Assembly: GCA_903897205.1 (NCBI GenBank)
Contig: CAIUAS010000082.1
Location: forward strand, 1 to 6,721
Length of the DNA: 6,721 bases
From: an uncultured Gammaproteobacteria bacterium
Lineage (GTDB): Bacteria > Pseudomonadota > Gammaproteobacteria > CAIUAS01
Direction of reading: 5' to 3'
In this document: in pieces, positions 6,709 through 6,721 of the stretch
Position numbering within the stretch: position 1 is the stretch's first letter
Layout of the letters: every line of letters begins with the position of its first letter
Program-made: the position numbers and the translations under genes
The notes under the pieces: generated by a model
Databases searched by the model: none
Seen by the model: only the letters and a program-made list of their open reading frames with translations
What the model was told of the DNA's origin: nothing

Positions 6709-6721
6709 TTTTAATTTCTCG

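Noticed and set aside
1..6721. Possible defence, toxin-antitoxin, phage or mobile-element system
   Set aside because: All six genes match housekeeping or transporter families; no integrase, transposase, toxin-antitoxin pair, tRNA attachment site or CRISPR repeats were found.

Overview
This is an AT-rich bacterial chromosomal segment that looks gammaproteobacterial. The best evidence is an rppH-ptsP pair, in that order and orientation, whose proteins closely resemble the enterobacterial ones. AT-rich composition with this gene set would suit Legionellales/Coxiellaceae-type bacteria, but that placement is inference. The genes are densely packed, with no gene-free stretch over 300 bp, and I see no tRNA, rRNA, insertion sequence or CRISPR array.

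Layout. The window opens on the + strand inside the C-terminal end of a ferredoxin/flavodoxin-NADP+ reductase-like gene (1-242). Next is a YgjP/DUF45-type zinc metallopeptidase gene on the + strand, whose likely start is the ATG at 329 rather than an upstream TTG; a plausible sigma70-type promoter lies at 263-291. It converges on ptsP across an 87-bp gap. On the - strand, rppH (RNA pyrophosphohydrolase, GTG start) and ptsP (GAF domain plus Enzyme I of the nitrogen-related PTS) sit 1 bp apart and should be translationally coupled. Upstream of rppH, a 154-bp gap holds a long AT-rich inverted repeat (inner stem of at least 24 bp, nested outer arms). Beyond it, also on the - strand, is a polytopic membrane protein that aligns along its length with BCCT betaine/choline/carnitine transporters but has lost many signature residues. 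A glutaryl-CoA dehydrogenase-type acyl-CoA dehydrogenase (gcdH) runs divergently from it on the + strand to near the window end.

Functionally the segment is mostly housekeeping: redox (Fpr-like), mRNA 5'-end processing (RppH), nitrogen-PTS signalling (PtsP) and lysine/tryptophan catabolism (GcdH). No multi-gene novel system is evident. The items most worth a second look are the degenerate BCCT-like protein and the inverted repeat in front of rppH.
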